A stretch of DNA of 64,000 nt from Polynucleobacter sp. 30F-ANTBAC (GCF_018882385.1 NZ_JACVON010000002.1:620001-684000), one strand, 5' to 3'; shown: positions 24,213 to 33,164, counted from the first letter of the stretch. Made by a program: numbers and translations. The notes: generated from the sequence alone by a model not told the origin.

Positions 24213-24758
24213 ATGCGTATAACTACTAAAAGCCGTGCAGCTGTTACAGCCTTGATTGATTTGGCACTTCACTCTAAAGAGGGTGGTGTTGTTTCTTTAG
24301 CTGAAATTGCTGAAAGACGTGATATTTCTCTGTCTTATCTAGAGCAGTTATTTGCCTCATTGCGTAAAGCAGAGGTGGTGAATAGCTTTAGAGGGCCGGG
24401 TGGTGGCTACACACTTGCTAAAGAAGCTGATCAAATCAGTTTAAGAGATATTGTGATTGCGATTGACTACAGCAACTCTAAGACCACTGAAGCGAATGAG
24501 CTTTGGTCTTCATTGGAGACATTCATGTTGGAGCATATGTCCAGCATCAACTTGGGTATGTTGGTTCAGCAGAATTTAGATAAATTGAATCCTTTAGCGA
24601 TCAAACCTAAGAAAGAAAAGGCTTTGAGCAAAGCCGCTATAGCGAGCGAGAAAAAATCAATTGCAGCAAAGCGTGACGCTGCCCCTAAAAAGAAGTTCAT
24701 TGCGAACTCGGTATTTTCTTGGGCACTTTGCTCATCGAATAAAGCCAAGACGTCTTAA
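24213..24758 (+). CDS. Rrf2-family transcriptional regulator lacking the Fe-S cysteines
   Basis: The N-terminal 90 residues are an IscR-like winged helix: MRITTKSRAAVTALIDLAL, ISLSYLEQLFASLRKA, FRGPGGGYTLA. The following loop, which in IscR carries three Cys ligating a [2Fe-2S] cluster, has no Cys and is shortened, so the protein should act without a cluster. The C-terminal ~50 residues are Lys/Ala-rich. The start at ATG 24213 matches the family N-terminus; a longer in-frame start at 24171 precedes the predicted promoter -10 and is rejected. No isc genes are nearby. Confidence 0.88.
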   Translation: MRITTKSRAAVTALIDLALHSKEGGVVSLAEIAERRDISLSYLEQLFASLRKAEVVNSFRGPGGGYTLAKEADQISLRDIVIAIDYSNSKTTEANELWSSLETFMLEHMSSINLGMLVQQNLDKLNPLAIKPKKEKALSKAAIASEKKSIAAKRDAAPKKKFIANSVFSWALCSSNKAKTS

Positions 24759-24764
24759 TAGCTC

Positions 24765-25415
24765 TTAGGTTCTACTGACGCCTGACGTTAGACTAGGGTC
24801 GCCATACTTGAGGAAGTTCTCGCGGTGGCGGCGATAGAACAATAAACCTTCTTTCAGGCTCGCCACAGTAGCGCCCAACTCCAGCATTTTGTCCCAAAGG
24901 TTCCAGTCCTCTTGAGGGTGGTGCCCATCTTCAAAGCGCTTTTGATAGCCAATCTTCTGACCCATGGCTGTGCGATAGAGCATTGAGCCATGATGTAAAT
25001 TCTGGCGATCCCAATACAGATCACCTTGATGCGGTTCTGTTTCGCCTGGCACTCGAACTAATATTTCTTCCTTGAGTTCACCGGTGACCACAATGTCATA
25101 GGTCACAATATCTGTTCTGGCATGAGAGAGTAATTCAATCGCATCAGACCTTAACCAGTTATCTGCGCCAATGAATAGAACGTATTCCGTGGCGACTCGG
25201 GAGAGCATGTCTTGAAAATTATCAACAGTACCCAAATTATCAGGTCTCAAAACAAACTCTACTTGAGGGTAGAGCTCTGGAAGATGAGTACAGTCTCCCC
25301 AGCCATCATCAACGAATAAAATTTTTGAGGGTGCTTGCGTTTGAGATAGTAAAGACTCGATGCAATGTGCTGCAAGATGCCCGTAACGATACGAGGCAAT
25401 AACGACTGTGATCAT
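24765..25415 (-). CDS. Family 2 glycosyltransferase
   Basis: A 216-residue GT-A fold enzyme: MITVVIASYRYGHLAAHCIESLLSQT opens the nucleotide-sugar domain, with ILFVDDGWGD and the DxD-like ADNW. A possible catalytic acid is ED in HPQEDWNLWDKML. There is no transmembrane segment. The sugar and acceptor are unknown. It stands alone between the Rrf2 gene (6-base convergent gap) and folB, outside any polysaccharide cluster. Confidence 0.85.
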   Translation of the reverse strand: MITVVIASYRYGHLAAHCIESLLSQTQAPSKILFVDDGWGDCTHLPELYPQVEFVLRPDNLGTVDNFQDMLSRVATEYVLFIGADNWLRSDAIELLSHARTDIVTYDIVVTGELKEEILVRVPGETEPHQGDLYWDRQNLHHGSMLYRTAMGQKIGYQKRFEDGHHPQEDWNLWDKMLELGATVASLKEGLLFYRRHRENFLKYGDPSLTSGVSRT

Positions 25416-25535
25416 GGGGAGTGATTAGACCATGAATCAGGCTTTATTTCAGAGAGGTCCTACGCGATGACCTGAATTGATGAATAATCCCACTTTACTG
25501 TGTGATTTATCACCACTTAAGCAAAGGTTAACTTC

Positions 25536-25919
25536 ATGTTGCAGCAAGCTTCTATCGAATTAAGAGATTTAAAACTGGCTACCAAGATTGGCACGTATGG
25601 TCCGGATGATGTGATTCCAGATCATCATTTGCTGGATTTAACATTGTGGATTGATTCAAAGCTGGTACTTATTCCTCAGGATGGTATGGAGTTTGTATTT
25701 GACTATGACCCTCTAATAGAAGAAATCGATCGTATTGCAGCCGATGGGCACTATGAGACTCAAGAAAGATTGATGACGCTGATTATTAAAGCCTGCGCAC
25801 AGTATCAAGCTATTCAAACTCTGGAGATTGGCTTAAGAAAAGGACCTGTCAGACGAGGTACAGGAAGTCTAGGCGTCAAAATTGCTATAGATCGGTCGAA
25901 TTTGATCTCTATGCGTTAA
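25536..25919 (+). CDS. folB: Dihydroneopterin aldolase family protein (FolB)
   Basis: FolB cleaves dihydroneopterin to 6-hydroxymethyl-dihydropterin in folate synthesis. The 127-residue T-fold protein has IELRDLKLATKIGTY near the N-terminus, FDYDPLIEEI, the conserved ETQERLMTLI helix and a late Lys in GLRKGPVRRGTGSLGV. It complements folP at 4.6 kb. Its stop overlaps the convergent DCC gene by four bases. Confidence 0.85.
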   Translation: MLQQASIELRDLKLATKIGTYGPDDVIPDHHLLDLTLWIDSKLVLIPQDGMEFVFDYDPLIEEIDRIAADGHYETQERLMTLIIKACAQYQAIQTLEIGLRKGPVRRGTGSLGVKIAIDRSNLISMR

Positions 25920-26311
25920 CGATCGAGTCGTCTTGCAATGGATTGCATGCCTGGTCTGATATACAAGAATCCTTTATAAGCAATCTCTAATATAACTAGC
26001 ATACCTGGTAGTTTTGCAAACTTAGCTAACCAACGCCATCCCGGCAATCTGTCCCACATCGCCACAAATGCTGCGGCACCATCCATGCGTGAGCCATCTT
26101 CTTTTTCAACATGGAAACGCGCTAACAATTGATCGCGATCAGCCGGATAAGAAACCGTCTCAGACGACTTTTGACTGATATCCACAAAGCATAGTGAGCT
26201 ATCTGAATCCTTCTCTGCTAAACCTTTAACGTGAGCAATCTCTCTTCTGCAGAGTGGACAAGCGCCATCGTAGAGAACTTTGAGTAATTCTGGTTTAGGA
26301 GTGAGTGTCAT
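25916..26311 (-). CDS. DCC-family thiol-disulfide oxidoreductase-like protein (DUF393)
   Basis: A 131-residue protein with the DCC-family N-terminus VLYDGACPLCRREI, a CxxC in a DGxCPLC context followed by a thioredoxin-like alpha/beta pattern. A C-terminal hydrophobic/amphipathic helix is near YKGFLYIRP. The function of the family is poorly defined; redox activity is inferred from the CxxC. It overlaps the upstream alkB-like gene by 17 bases in the same direction, so the two form an operon. Confidence 0.85.
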   Translation of the reverse strand: MTLTPKPELLKVLYDGACPLCRREIAHVKGLAEKDSDSSLCFVDISQKSSETVSYPADRDQLLARFHVEKEDGSRMDGAAAFVAMWDRLPGWRWLAKFAKLPGMLVILEIAYKGFLYIRPGMQSIARRLDR

Positions 26312-26927
26312 GTTGGATCGATCTAAAAGTGAGGTTTATTCGTGGGGGTGTTGCTACTTTTGTCGTTAGTAAGCTGTGTACCCAGTAGTTTTGTGTAGGT
26401 GGATGCATCAGTAAAACACTGCCATGTTGTAAAGTCACATTCACTTTGTCTGTGTCAGTGGTGTGTTTAAAAGAAAACTTTCGAGAAGCACCCAAGCTCA
26501 CTGAAACAATGGGCGAGTTAGGGTCTAATTCTTTTTCATTATCACTGTGCCAACCCATGCCTTCTTCACCAGTGTGATAAAGGTTTAGTAAGCAGGAGTT
26601 AAACACGCCGCCGCAGAGCTTTTCAAGTCGCCCCTTGATTTCTAGAAGTTCGGGGGTCCAGGCCTGTGGTTCCTTCTTGACCTGAGAGTAGGTGTAGGAG
26701 CAACCTTCATGAGCGACCCAAGCCACCTTTCTCTTGGTGGTGATCAGCTTCCCAAACATCATGATTTGATCAAATTGCCAGTCCAAAGACTGCAACAATT
26801 GCTGGAACAGAAGGGTACTTTCGGACTCATTGAAAAATCCTGGCATGTAATCGACTCGACCATCTTTATCTAAGATTGTCAGAGTCTGCTGATTTTCTTG
26901 AAGATCAAATAATGAAGATTGCATCAT
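26295..26927 (-). CDS. alkB: AlkB-like 2-oxoglutarate/Fe(II) dioxygenase
   Basis: A 210-residue jelly-roll dioxygenase that oxidatively removes N-alkyl lesions from DNA/RNA bases, probably an ALKBH2/3-like AlkB. The Fe ligands are visible in WHSDNEKEL (HxD) and the distal His in YWVHSLL, with the 2-oxoglutarate Arg in PRINLTFR. SLGASRKFSFKH matches the nucleotide-recognition strand region. It is translationally coupled to the DCC protein downstream. ATG 26927 or the adjacent ATG 26924 could be the start. Confidence 0.9.
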   Translation of the reverse strand: MMQSSLFDLQENQQTLTILDKDGRVDYMPGFFNESESTLLFQQLLQSLDWQFDQIMMFGKLITTKRKVAWVAHEGCSYTYSQVKKEPQAWTPELLEIKGRLEKLCGGVFNSCLLNLYHTGEEGMGWHSDNEKELDPNSPIVSVSLGASRKFSFKHTTDTDKVNVTLQHGSVLLMHPPTQNYWVHSLLTTKVATPPRINLTFRSIQHDTHS

Positions 26928-27030
26928 GACTTATTTGGAGTGAGATGCGAGATAACCATCATCACAGCACGGACACTCTAAAAACTCTAGAATGGGGGTA
27001 TTCACTAAATTCAATGCAAAAAAGGTTTCT

Positions 27031-27210
27031 ATGAGCGCACCCGATACAAGATGTTGTGGTTCAGGCGTTTGCATCATTAATCCACAAGGCGAGTGCTGGT
27101 GTGGCCAATTTTGGAACGGTGAAAAGATGGCGCATCCTGCTCTTAAAATCATTGAACCCGAAGATGACGCCGCCGATAACTCCACCAACAAGCCTCATCT
27201 CAATGAATAA
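27031..27210 (+). CDS. Cysteine-rich CWC-family small protein
   Basis: A 59-residue protein beginning MSAPDTRCCGSGVCIIN and containing GECWCGQFW: Cys pairs ending in Cys-Trp-Cys, the signature of the Cys_rich_CWC family, probably a structural zinc site. ATG 27031 has AAAGG six bases upstream. A longer in-frame ATG at 26992 lacks a ribosome site. The C-terminal 25 residues are acidic and disordered. Its end overlaps the convergent LON-domain gene by 11 bases. Confidence 0.72.
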   Translation: MSAPDTRCCGSGVCIINPQGECWCGQFWNGEKMAHPALKIIEPEDDAADNSTNKPHLNE

Positions 27211-27853
27211 CTAATTTTCTTAAATCATCATCCTCAATAATTTCAGTGATGAGATCTAAACGTATTCTGGGATTGATTTGCCCTAGTAGATGATTCTTGA
27301 CGGATAAAGAGAGTGGTAATAACTCCGCTAAGCGATTGGCCACCCAACCGCAGTCATTAGGATCTGTCGCTGCCTTAAACAAAGGTTCTTCAATCAGGGT
27401 TTGGCTCTGAATCATTTCGATCATTTCATGAAGAAGGTTTGCTACCTTTTGGTGCTCTGATGGAATCGGTGAAGGAGGATCGTTTTCCAGAAGCTCAACT
27501 TGACCAATCCAAAGACCGTCTGGTTCTTGCGCAGCACTTAAAAGTTTGAAGCGTTGCGTGCCAACCGATCGTGTCATATAAACCGTTGGTTGAACTGGAT
27601 CAAAATCTTCAATGACCGCTAGCGTACCAATGTCTGAGAAGCTCTGGTTCACTGGTACGAGATCATTCGAATCTGAACCAAAGCTATTGGTCTTAATAAT
27701 ACTAATGACACCGAAAGGCGTCCCTTCACGGAAGCATTTTTTGATCATATCTAAATAACGAGCTTCAAAAATCTTCAAAGGAATGATGCCGTCTGGGAAC
27801 AGAATCGTGCCTAATGGAAATAATGGAATTGTCATATGTTTGGGTGAGCTCAT
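27200..27853 (-). CDS. LON N-terminal (substrate-binding) domain protein
   Basis: A 217-residue protein equal to the N-terminal PUA-like domain of Lon alone: PLFPLGTILFPDGIIPLKIFEARYLDMIKKC, GTLAVIEDF, and VGTQRFKLL. There is no AAA+ or protease domain. Such short LON-domain proteins are common in betaproteobacteria; function unknown, possibly protein-substrate recognition. It is divergent from the CRY-DASH gene. Confidence 0.9.
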   Translation of the reverse strand: MSSPKHMTIPLFPLGTILFPDGIIPLKIFEARYLDMIKKCFREGTPFGVISIIKTNSFGSDSNDLVPVNQSFSDIGTLAVIEDFDPVQPTVYMTRSVGTQRFKLLSAAQEPDGLWIGQVELLENDPPSPIPSEHQKVANLLHEMIEMIQSQTLIEEPLFKAATDPNDCGWVANRLAELLPLSLSVKNHLLGQINPRIRLDLITEIIEDDDLRKLVIH

Positions 27854-28014
27854 ACGACTAATTTAAAGGATTTGACTTAATCTTGCTGGCGCTCCCGAAA
27901 GCCCTTATAAATAACGCCTATTTCTTTCGGTTGTATAGTATGTGAATTCACTTCATCTGGGCGAGATTGATCGATTGGAGTGATTGTTTAAAAAGTTAAG
28001 GGTCTGATTTCATT

Positions 28015-29298
28015 GTGAAAATAATTGTTTATTGGTTTCGAGGGGATCTTCGTCTAACGGATAACCCTGGCTTCTTAAGTTCTTGTGCCGATGCCGAGTA
28101 TGTATTGCCAATTTATATTCATGATTCAAAAGACCTACTGGATTCTGAATGGGGTTTCCCAAGAAGGGGGTCCTATCGGCAGCAGTTTCTATCAGAGTCC
28201 CTTTGCGATCTGAAGTTGCAACTTCAGCAAAGAGGTTCTGACCTGGTTGAGTTATCAGGCAGCCCCGATGTGGTTATACCCAACTTAATTAAAACCATCG
28301 GGTCTGCAGAAGTTTATTGTCAGAGGATTCAAGCGCCTGAAGAACAGGGCGACATTCACCAGTTGACCAAGCAAGGCGTCTTTGTCAAAGAGTTTTGGCA
28401 GTCCACTATGGTCGATCCTAAGGATCTACCGTTTGATATAGAAGATATGCCAGATGTCTTTACGGCTTTTCGCCAAAAGATAGAAAACGCTAAGATTAGG
28501 TTTGCAAAACCAGAAGCTATTCCTACAAGCATCCCACCTTTGCCGATGGATCTGCGCAAGATCCTTCAAAAACAAGATACCCCAAACTCCCAAAATTATT
28601 CCCATGCCCATGAATCAACTGAGGCACCACTATTGATTTTTAAAGGTGGCGAAAGAGCAGCAAGATTGCATGTGGAGCAATATTTTGAGCGTCGTTTACC
28701 AGACACCTATAAAGAGACTCGCAATCAGCTACTGGGTATGGATTACTCAAGTAAATTTTCACCTTGGTTGGCGCAGGGTTGTATTTCAGCTAGATCGATT
28801 GCTCAAGACCTCGATCACTATGAAAAACAGTATGGTGCGAATGACGGCACTTATTGGTTATGGTTTGAGTTGCTGTGGAGAGACTATTTCGCATTCTTGC
28901 CATTTAAGTACGGTAAGAAGCTCTTTCATCGTCGAGGTCTTAGTGACAAGCCTGTGGGCAAGATCAATCTCAGCCAGCTAAACCAATGGATCAATGGTCA
29001 AACCAAGGAGCCATTTGTTAATGCAGCAATGAAAGAGTTATCGTCAACTGGTTTTATGTCCAACCGGATGCGTCAGATTGTGGCCAGTTACTGGATCTAC
29101 GACATGGGTGGCGATTGGAGAGCAGGTGCTGCTTGGTTTGAGTCGCAGCTAATTGATTATGACGTTTATAGCAATCAAGGTAATTGGTTGTATATCGCAG
29201 GCCGTGGTACGGATCCAAGAGGTGGACGACCCTTTAATGTGGCGAAACAGATGCATGACCACGATCCTGATAGGGTTTATCAAAATCACTGGCTTTAG
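28015..29298 (+). CDS. DASH-family cryptochrome / photolyase
   Basis: A 427-residue photolyase-superfamily flavoprotein. The N-terminal alpha/beta antenna domain starts VYWFRGDLRLTDN. The C-terminal FAD-binding helical domain includes WLAQGCISARSIA, WFELLWRDYFAF, FMSNRMRQIVASY and the DASH-typical GNWLYIAGRGTDPRGGR. CRY-DASH proteins repair cyclobutane dimers in single-stranded or loop DNA and may signal. The start is GTG 28015, where the fold begins. It precedes a nuclease and a flavoprotein on the same strand, and complements the BLUF sensor as a second blue-light flavoprotein. Confidence 0.93.
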   Translation: MKIIVYWFRGDLRLTDNPGFLSSCADAEYVLPIYIHDSKDLLDSEWGFPRRGSYRQQFLSESLCDLKLQLQQRGSDLVELSGSPDVVIPNLIKTIGSAEVYCQRIQAPEEQGDIHQLTKQGVFVKEFWQSTMVDPKDLPFDIEDMPDVFTAFRQKIENAKIRFAKPEAIPTSIPPLPMDLRKILQKQDTPNSQNYSHAHESTEAPLLIFKGGERAARLHVEQYFERRLPDTYKETRNQLLGMDYSSKFSPWLAQGCISARSIAQDLDHYEKQYGANDGTYWLWFELLWRDYFAFLPFKYGKKLFHRRGLSDKPVGKINLSQLNQWINGQTKEPFVNAAMKELSSTGFMSNRMRQIVASYWIYDMGGDWRAGAAWFESQLIDYDVYSNQGNWLYIAGRGTDPRGGRPFNVAKQMHDHDPDRVYQNHWL

Positions 29299-29375
29299 AG
29301 TATTGCTACACAGAGCAAATTTTTGTTCTCGGTAGCATAATTGTTATCTCCATAAAATCTTAAAGCACCCCTTAA

Positions 29376-30815
29376 ATGCCTGTAGGTGAGTCCATCTTTG
29401 CCTTTGTTGATATCGAAACGACAGGTTCTCGATCGCACATCGATCGCATCACTGAAATTGGCATTTTGACCTTGGATGATCAAGAGATCAGTGAGTGGTC
29501 GACGCTCATTAATCCTGACACTTACATACCCAAGAATATTCAACAACTAACGGGTATTACCCCTGAAATGGTGGCGACAAAGCCACGTTTCGAAGATATT
29601 GCCCAAGATCTTTTCATTGAGCTAAAAGACAAAATATTCATTGCTCATAACGCTCGTTTTGATCATGGCTTTATTCGAGATGAGTTTAAGCGGGTGGGGA
29701 TTTATTTTCAGCCTAAGGTCTTGTGTACCGTCAAACTCTCAAGGCGCCTATTCCCCAACCAGGCTAGACATAATTTAGATACATTGATACAAGTTCATAA
29801 CCTTCATGTGAGTGCTCGCCATAGAGCTTTGGGTGATGCCCAGCTTATTTACCAATTTTGGCAACGTTGCGAAGCATTGTTCGGTCGCGAACGCTTGTTA
29901 GAAGAAGTACATTTTCTATTAGGACGACCAAGCTTGCCTCCGCATATTGATCGTGAAATGGTCGATGAATTACCTAATAAGCCCGGAGTTTATATTTTTT
30001 ATGCTGAAAATAAACAAGTTCTTTATATTGGTAAAAGTATCGATATCAAATCGAGAGTGATGGGCCATTTTTATTCGGCACTAACTAATCGAAAAGAAAT
30101 GAAAATATCTCTTCAGGTCAGGGATATTGATTGGATTGAGACAGGGGGTGAGTTAGGCGCTCTTTTGTTGGAGTCTCGCCTGATTAAAGAAAAGCTGCCT
30201 AGCTTTAACATCAAACTCCGAAAATCCAAGGACCTCTGCGCATGGCGCATGGATGAAGGGGCTGATTCAGCAGGCTCATTGACTGAGGGGCCGCATATTA
30301 AACTCAACTTAGTTAACCATCATGATTTGCAATCTGGTAAGCAAAATAATTTATATGGTTTGTTCTATAGCAAGCGAGAGGCGCTCAGCGCTTTACAAGC
30401 TATTGCGAAAAAGAACCAGCTTTGTGAGGGCTTGTTAGGCTTTGAAAAATTACAACAAGGCGCCTCTTGCTTTGGTTATCATGTCAAACAGTGTAATGGA
30501 GCTTGTGTTGGTGAAGAATCATCCCAAATACATAATTTAAGACTTAAAACAGCCCTGCAAAAGCTTAAAATTAATACATGGCCGTACTCTGGTGCCATTG
30601 CTATTAAAGAGGAAGACGATTTACACCTATTTGATCATTGGTGTTATCTGGGAACAGCCATTGATGAAAATGAAGTCTATGAGTTACTGGAGGATGGGCA
30701 ACCAGAGTTTGATCTAGATATTTATAAGATCATTAAAAATGCACTCAAAAATTATTCGAGGGATTTGATCATTCAGATTCCTCCAGCAAGAAATATTTCG
30801 GAACAGTCATTTTAA
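29376..30815 (+). CDS. DEDDh exonuclease - GIY-YIG nuclease fusion (DnaQ/UvrC-Cho type)
   Basis: A 479-residue fusion. Residues about 6-175 form a DnaQ-like 3'-5' exonuclease (FAFVDIETTG, AHNARFDHGF, HRALGDAQ). Residues about 195-290 form a UvrC/Cho GIY-YIG nuclease module (KPGVYIFYAENKQVLYIGKS, LLLESRLIKEKLPSFN). The C-terminal ~170 residues include a Cys-containing segment (GASCFGYHVKQCNGAC) reminiscent of UvrC's cluster-like Cys motif. Such fusions are known as DinG/DnaQ-associated Cho-like repair nucleases. It lies 77 bases after CRY-DASH and 16 before the FAD oxidoreductase. Confidence 0.9.
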   Translation: MPVGESIFAFVDIETTGSRSHIDRITEIGILTLDDQEISEWSTLINPDTYIPKNIQQLTGITPEMVATKPRFEDIAQDLFIELKDKIFIAHNARFDHGFIRDEFKRVGIYFQPKVLCTVKLSRRLFPNQARHNLDTLIQVHNLHVSARHRALGDAQLIYQFWQRCEALFGRERLLEEVHFLLGRPSLPPHIDREMVDELPNKPGVYIFYAENKQVLYIGKSIDIKSRVMGHFYSALTNRKEMKISLQVRDIDWIETGGELGALLLESRLIKEKLPSFNIKLRKSKDLCAWRMDEGADSAGSLTEGPHIKLNLVNHHDLQSGKQNNLYGLFYSKREALSALQAIAKKNQLCEGLLGFEKLQQGASCFGYHVKQCNGACVGEESSQIHNLRLKTALQKLKINTWPYSGAIAIKEEDDLHLFDHWCYLGTAIDENEVYELLEDGQPEFDLDIYKIIKNALKNYSRDLIIQIPPARNISEQSF

Positions 30816-30831
30816 AAAATAAAGAGCATTC

Positions 30832-31854
30832 ATGAACCAACAAAGAATTGCCATCATTGGCGCAGGTATCTCTGGCTTAGCTTGTGCAGCAGAGTTAGTG
30901 AAGTCTGGTTTTGAGGTATCTGTTTTTGATAAGAGCCGAGGTGTGGGTGGTCGTATGAGCCATCGGTACTTCCAAGAGTGGGGTGCTGACCATGGTGCTC
31001 AGTATTTCACGGTGAAAGATGAACGTTTTTCTGACGAGTTAAAAAAATGGCAAGCCGCTGGCGTAGTGGAGGCCTGGAATGGCAAGATCGTTTCCTTTGA
31101 TCATGGGAATGTCACTGATCTTAAAAAGGAAACTCATCGTTATGTGGGCGTGCCTACGATGAGTGCCCCTGCAAAGTATTTAGCAGAGTCATTGAACGTA
31201 TCGCTTTTAAACACCATTACAGAGTTAAAACATCAAAAGCCTCAAAGAGGCTCAAAAAATAAAAATGGCACTTGGCAGTTGGTGTCGAAAGAACATGGTT
31301 TATTACCTCAAGAATTTGATCATGTCGTTTTAGCGATACCATCGCCACAAGCTAAAGTCTTAATTGGGGAGCATTCCGATCAATTAACAGAGACGTGTGA
31401 TCAAGTTGTGATGTTGCCATGTTGGACATTGATGGCGTATCTTAAAAACCCACTGAATCTATTATTTGATGGTGCCTTTGTTGAAAACCATCTCTTTTCT
31501 TGGATGGCGCGAGATAGCAACAAGCCTGGTAGATCGCCTTATGAGTCTTGGGTGGCACAAGCTAGCTCAGCATGGTCGTTAGAGCATATCGATTTGAGTC
31601 AAACTGAAGCAGAGATGCTCTTGTTAGAGGGCTTTAAAGAGCTAACAGGGGTGGAGTGTGATCTTTACCAGACCCATCTATGGCGTTACTCCAGGCTTGA
31701 AACACCCAGTGAGACTAACTTTGTGCTGGATACCTACATGAACATGAGTGTTTGTGGAGATTGGCTCAGAAACTCAACGGTGGAGGGTGCTTGGATGAGT
31801 GGTCACGCTTTAGCCCAAAGACTTAGCCTGATGGGTAGCATTGATACCCTTTAA
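30832..31854 (+). CDS. FAD-dependent oxidoreductase, renalase / amine-oxidase-like
   Basis: A 340-residue flavoprotein. It opens with the dinucleotide-binding GAGISGLACAAELVKSG, continues with DKSRGVGGRMSHR (typical of renalase-like and protoporphyrinogen-oxidase-like members) and ends with an FAD-contacting VCGDWLRNSTVEGAWMSG. The substrate is unknown. Bacterial renalases oxidise isomeric dihydro-NAD(P). It may be cotranscribed with the nuclease upstream. Its stop overlaps the convergent secreted protein gene by 4 bases. Confidence 0.85.
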   Translation: MNQQRIAIIGAGISGLACAAELVKSGFEVSVFDKSRGVGGRMSHRYFQEWGADHGAQYFTVKDERFSDELKKWQAAGVVEAWNGKIVSFDHGNVTDLKKETHRYVGVPTMSAPAKYLAESLNVSLLNTITELKHQKPQRGSKNKNGTWQLVSKEHGLLPQEFDHVVLAIPSPQAKVLIGEHSDQLTETCDQVVMLPCWTLMAYLKNPLNLLFDGAFVENHLFSWMARDSNKPGRSPYESWVAQASSAWSLEHIDLSQTEAEMLLLEGFKELTGVECDLYQTHLWRYSRLETPSETNFVLDTYMNMSVCGDWLRNSTVEGAWMSGHALAQRLSLMGSIDTL

Positions 31855-32987
31855 TTAAAGCCAAAATAGTGCGGTACGGCCCTTGTATTTAAAACAATGC
31901 CGCCCTGAGAAGGTGGGAGACTTAATCTGTTGAGTAGTTCAGGGGGCAAAGATTGAAGTTTTTCATAATCTTGTGACCGACTAAAAACGCCATTTCGCCA
32001 GTTATAAACTTCAGATAACTTCTCGTTGTAGAAATAATGATGACCGTTGTCATTGTAAAAATCATCAAACTTGGCTCGCCCCATGTAAATCGAATTAGAG
32101 CCTTCGTATCCAGCCTTATCTGAACTCTTTGGATCGGTATTGATAAAGTAAACCCAGTCACCTGGAATAAAGTTCAATGGCGCTACCTTCTGTTTAACTG
32201 TCAGTAGCTTGGCTTGCTTGGAGAGTACTTTCTTATCCTTTTCCAGGTATTGCCACATCAACTCTGGTTCGATATTCACCAGTACTTCACCATCGCTTCG
32301 AAGCGTATCTTTAATCTTTTGAGCGGTTTTAGAGTCTTGCTTAATTCTTTGGTAGTAATCCAATATGCCTTGAATAAAGACAATCTTAGTGGCGGTATAG
32401 CAACCAACTGAGCAGCTGTCTTCATTGATAAAAAAGTCGCTCATTGCTTCTGATAGAGGTTTGCCAGGTTTAAGCGTGCCGTTTTCCCAGTAGGCCTCAT
32501 TCCATTTAGCAGAAGAGCCATCAGGAAACTTCCAGTGCAGATGCTCGGCCCAAGCAACAATCATTTGCCTGACATTGACATGATCTTCAAACGCTTCAAA
32601 TGTGCATGAAGGACCTTTGAAGATGGTTTCACGTCCGGACTGCATCAAAGCCAAGGCAATTTCTTTTTTAGAAACAGTGTGGACATCCCTTTTGCCATTC
32701 GCAGCAGGCAACTGAATAAGCTCTTCCTGGATATTGAATTGGGGGTTCCAGCGTAGGTAAAGCGTACTGTTCTCTAAAGTCGTCTTCTTTAAGCGAAGTT
32801 CAAGCTTATCGGAGCTCAATTGTTTTTTATAAAAATCTTGATCAATACCCAGCTGCTTGAAGTAGTTGTATAGCTTTGCATCAATCGTGTTTAATTTTTC
32901 GCGATCGCATTCAAATACCAAACCTTCAGCAAGGGATTGCTGAGAAATTACTAAACAAAAAGAGAGCAGAATCGTTTTAAAAGTCAT
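31851..32987 (-). CDS. Secreted protein, possibly Tgl-like transglutaminase fold
   Basis: A 378-residue protein with a Sec signal peptide (about 1-20, ...ISQQSLA). I see features reminiscent of Bacillus Tgl-type transglutaminases: a Cys region EDSCSVGCYTATKI, the later GDWVYFINTDP, YEGSNSIYMG and a His-containing GHHYFYNEKL, in the order Cys-...-GDxVYF-...-GENxI-...-His. This is pattern recall, not an alignment, so the family call is tentative. If right, it would crosslink or deamidate envelope proteins. Cys in the SCSVGC segment would be the nucleophile. Confidence 0.5.
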   Translation of the reverse strand: MTFKTILLSFCLVISQQSLAEGLVFECDREKLNTIDAKLYNYFKQLGIDQDFYKKQLSSDKLELRLKKTTLENSTLYLRWNPQFNIQEELIQLPAANGKRDVHTVSKKEIALALMQSGRETIFKGPSCTFEAFEDHVNVRQMIVAWAEHLHWKFPDGSSAKWNEAYWENGTLKPGKPLSEAMSDFFINEDSCSVGCYTATKIVFIQGILDYYQRIKQDSKTAQKIKDTLRSDGEVLVNIEPELMWQYLEKDKKVLSKQAKLLTVKQKVAPLNFIPGDWVYFINTDPKSSDKAGYEGSNSIYMGRAKFDDFYNDNGHHYFYNEKLSEVYNWRNGVFSRSQDYEKLQSLPPELLNRLSLPPSQGGIVLNTRAVPHYFGFN

Positions 32988-33164
32988 GGTGAGTGTTCAA
33001 TTATCACGGCCAGAAGTCTTGCTTTCTATTTAAGATTTTCTGAGTATCAATAAGCAATCAATAATAATCTTATTTATTGTATTGATAGTTAAATTAAAGT
33101 AGTCATTAATCTATGAGTTGTTATGAAAAGATTTTTAGTGAGTGGTTTTTTAGTGCTCATAAAA

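Noticed and set aside
26931..27191. Minus-strand 86-residue reading frame with a CPCCDDGY segment
   Set aside because: It is the complement of the CWC mini-protein gene, which has a ribosome site and a recognisable family; the Cys in the antisense frame are coincidental.
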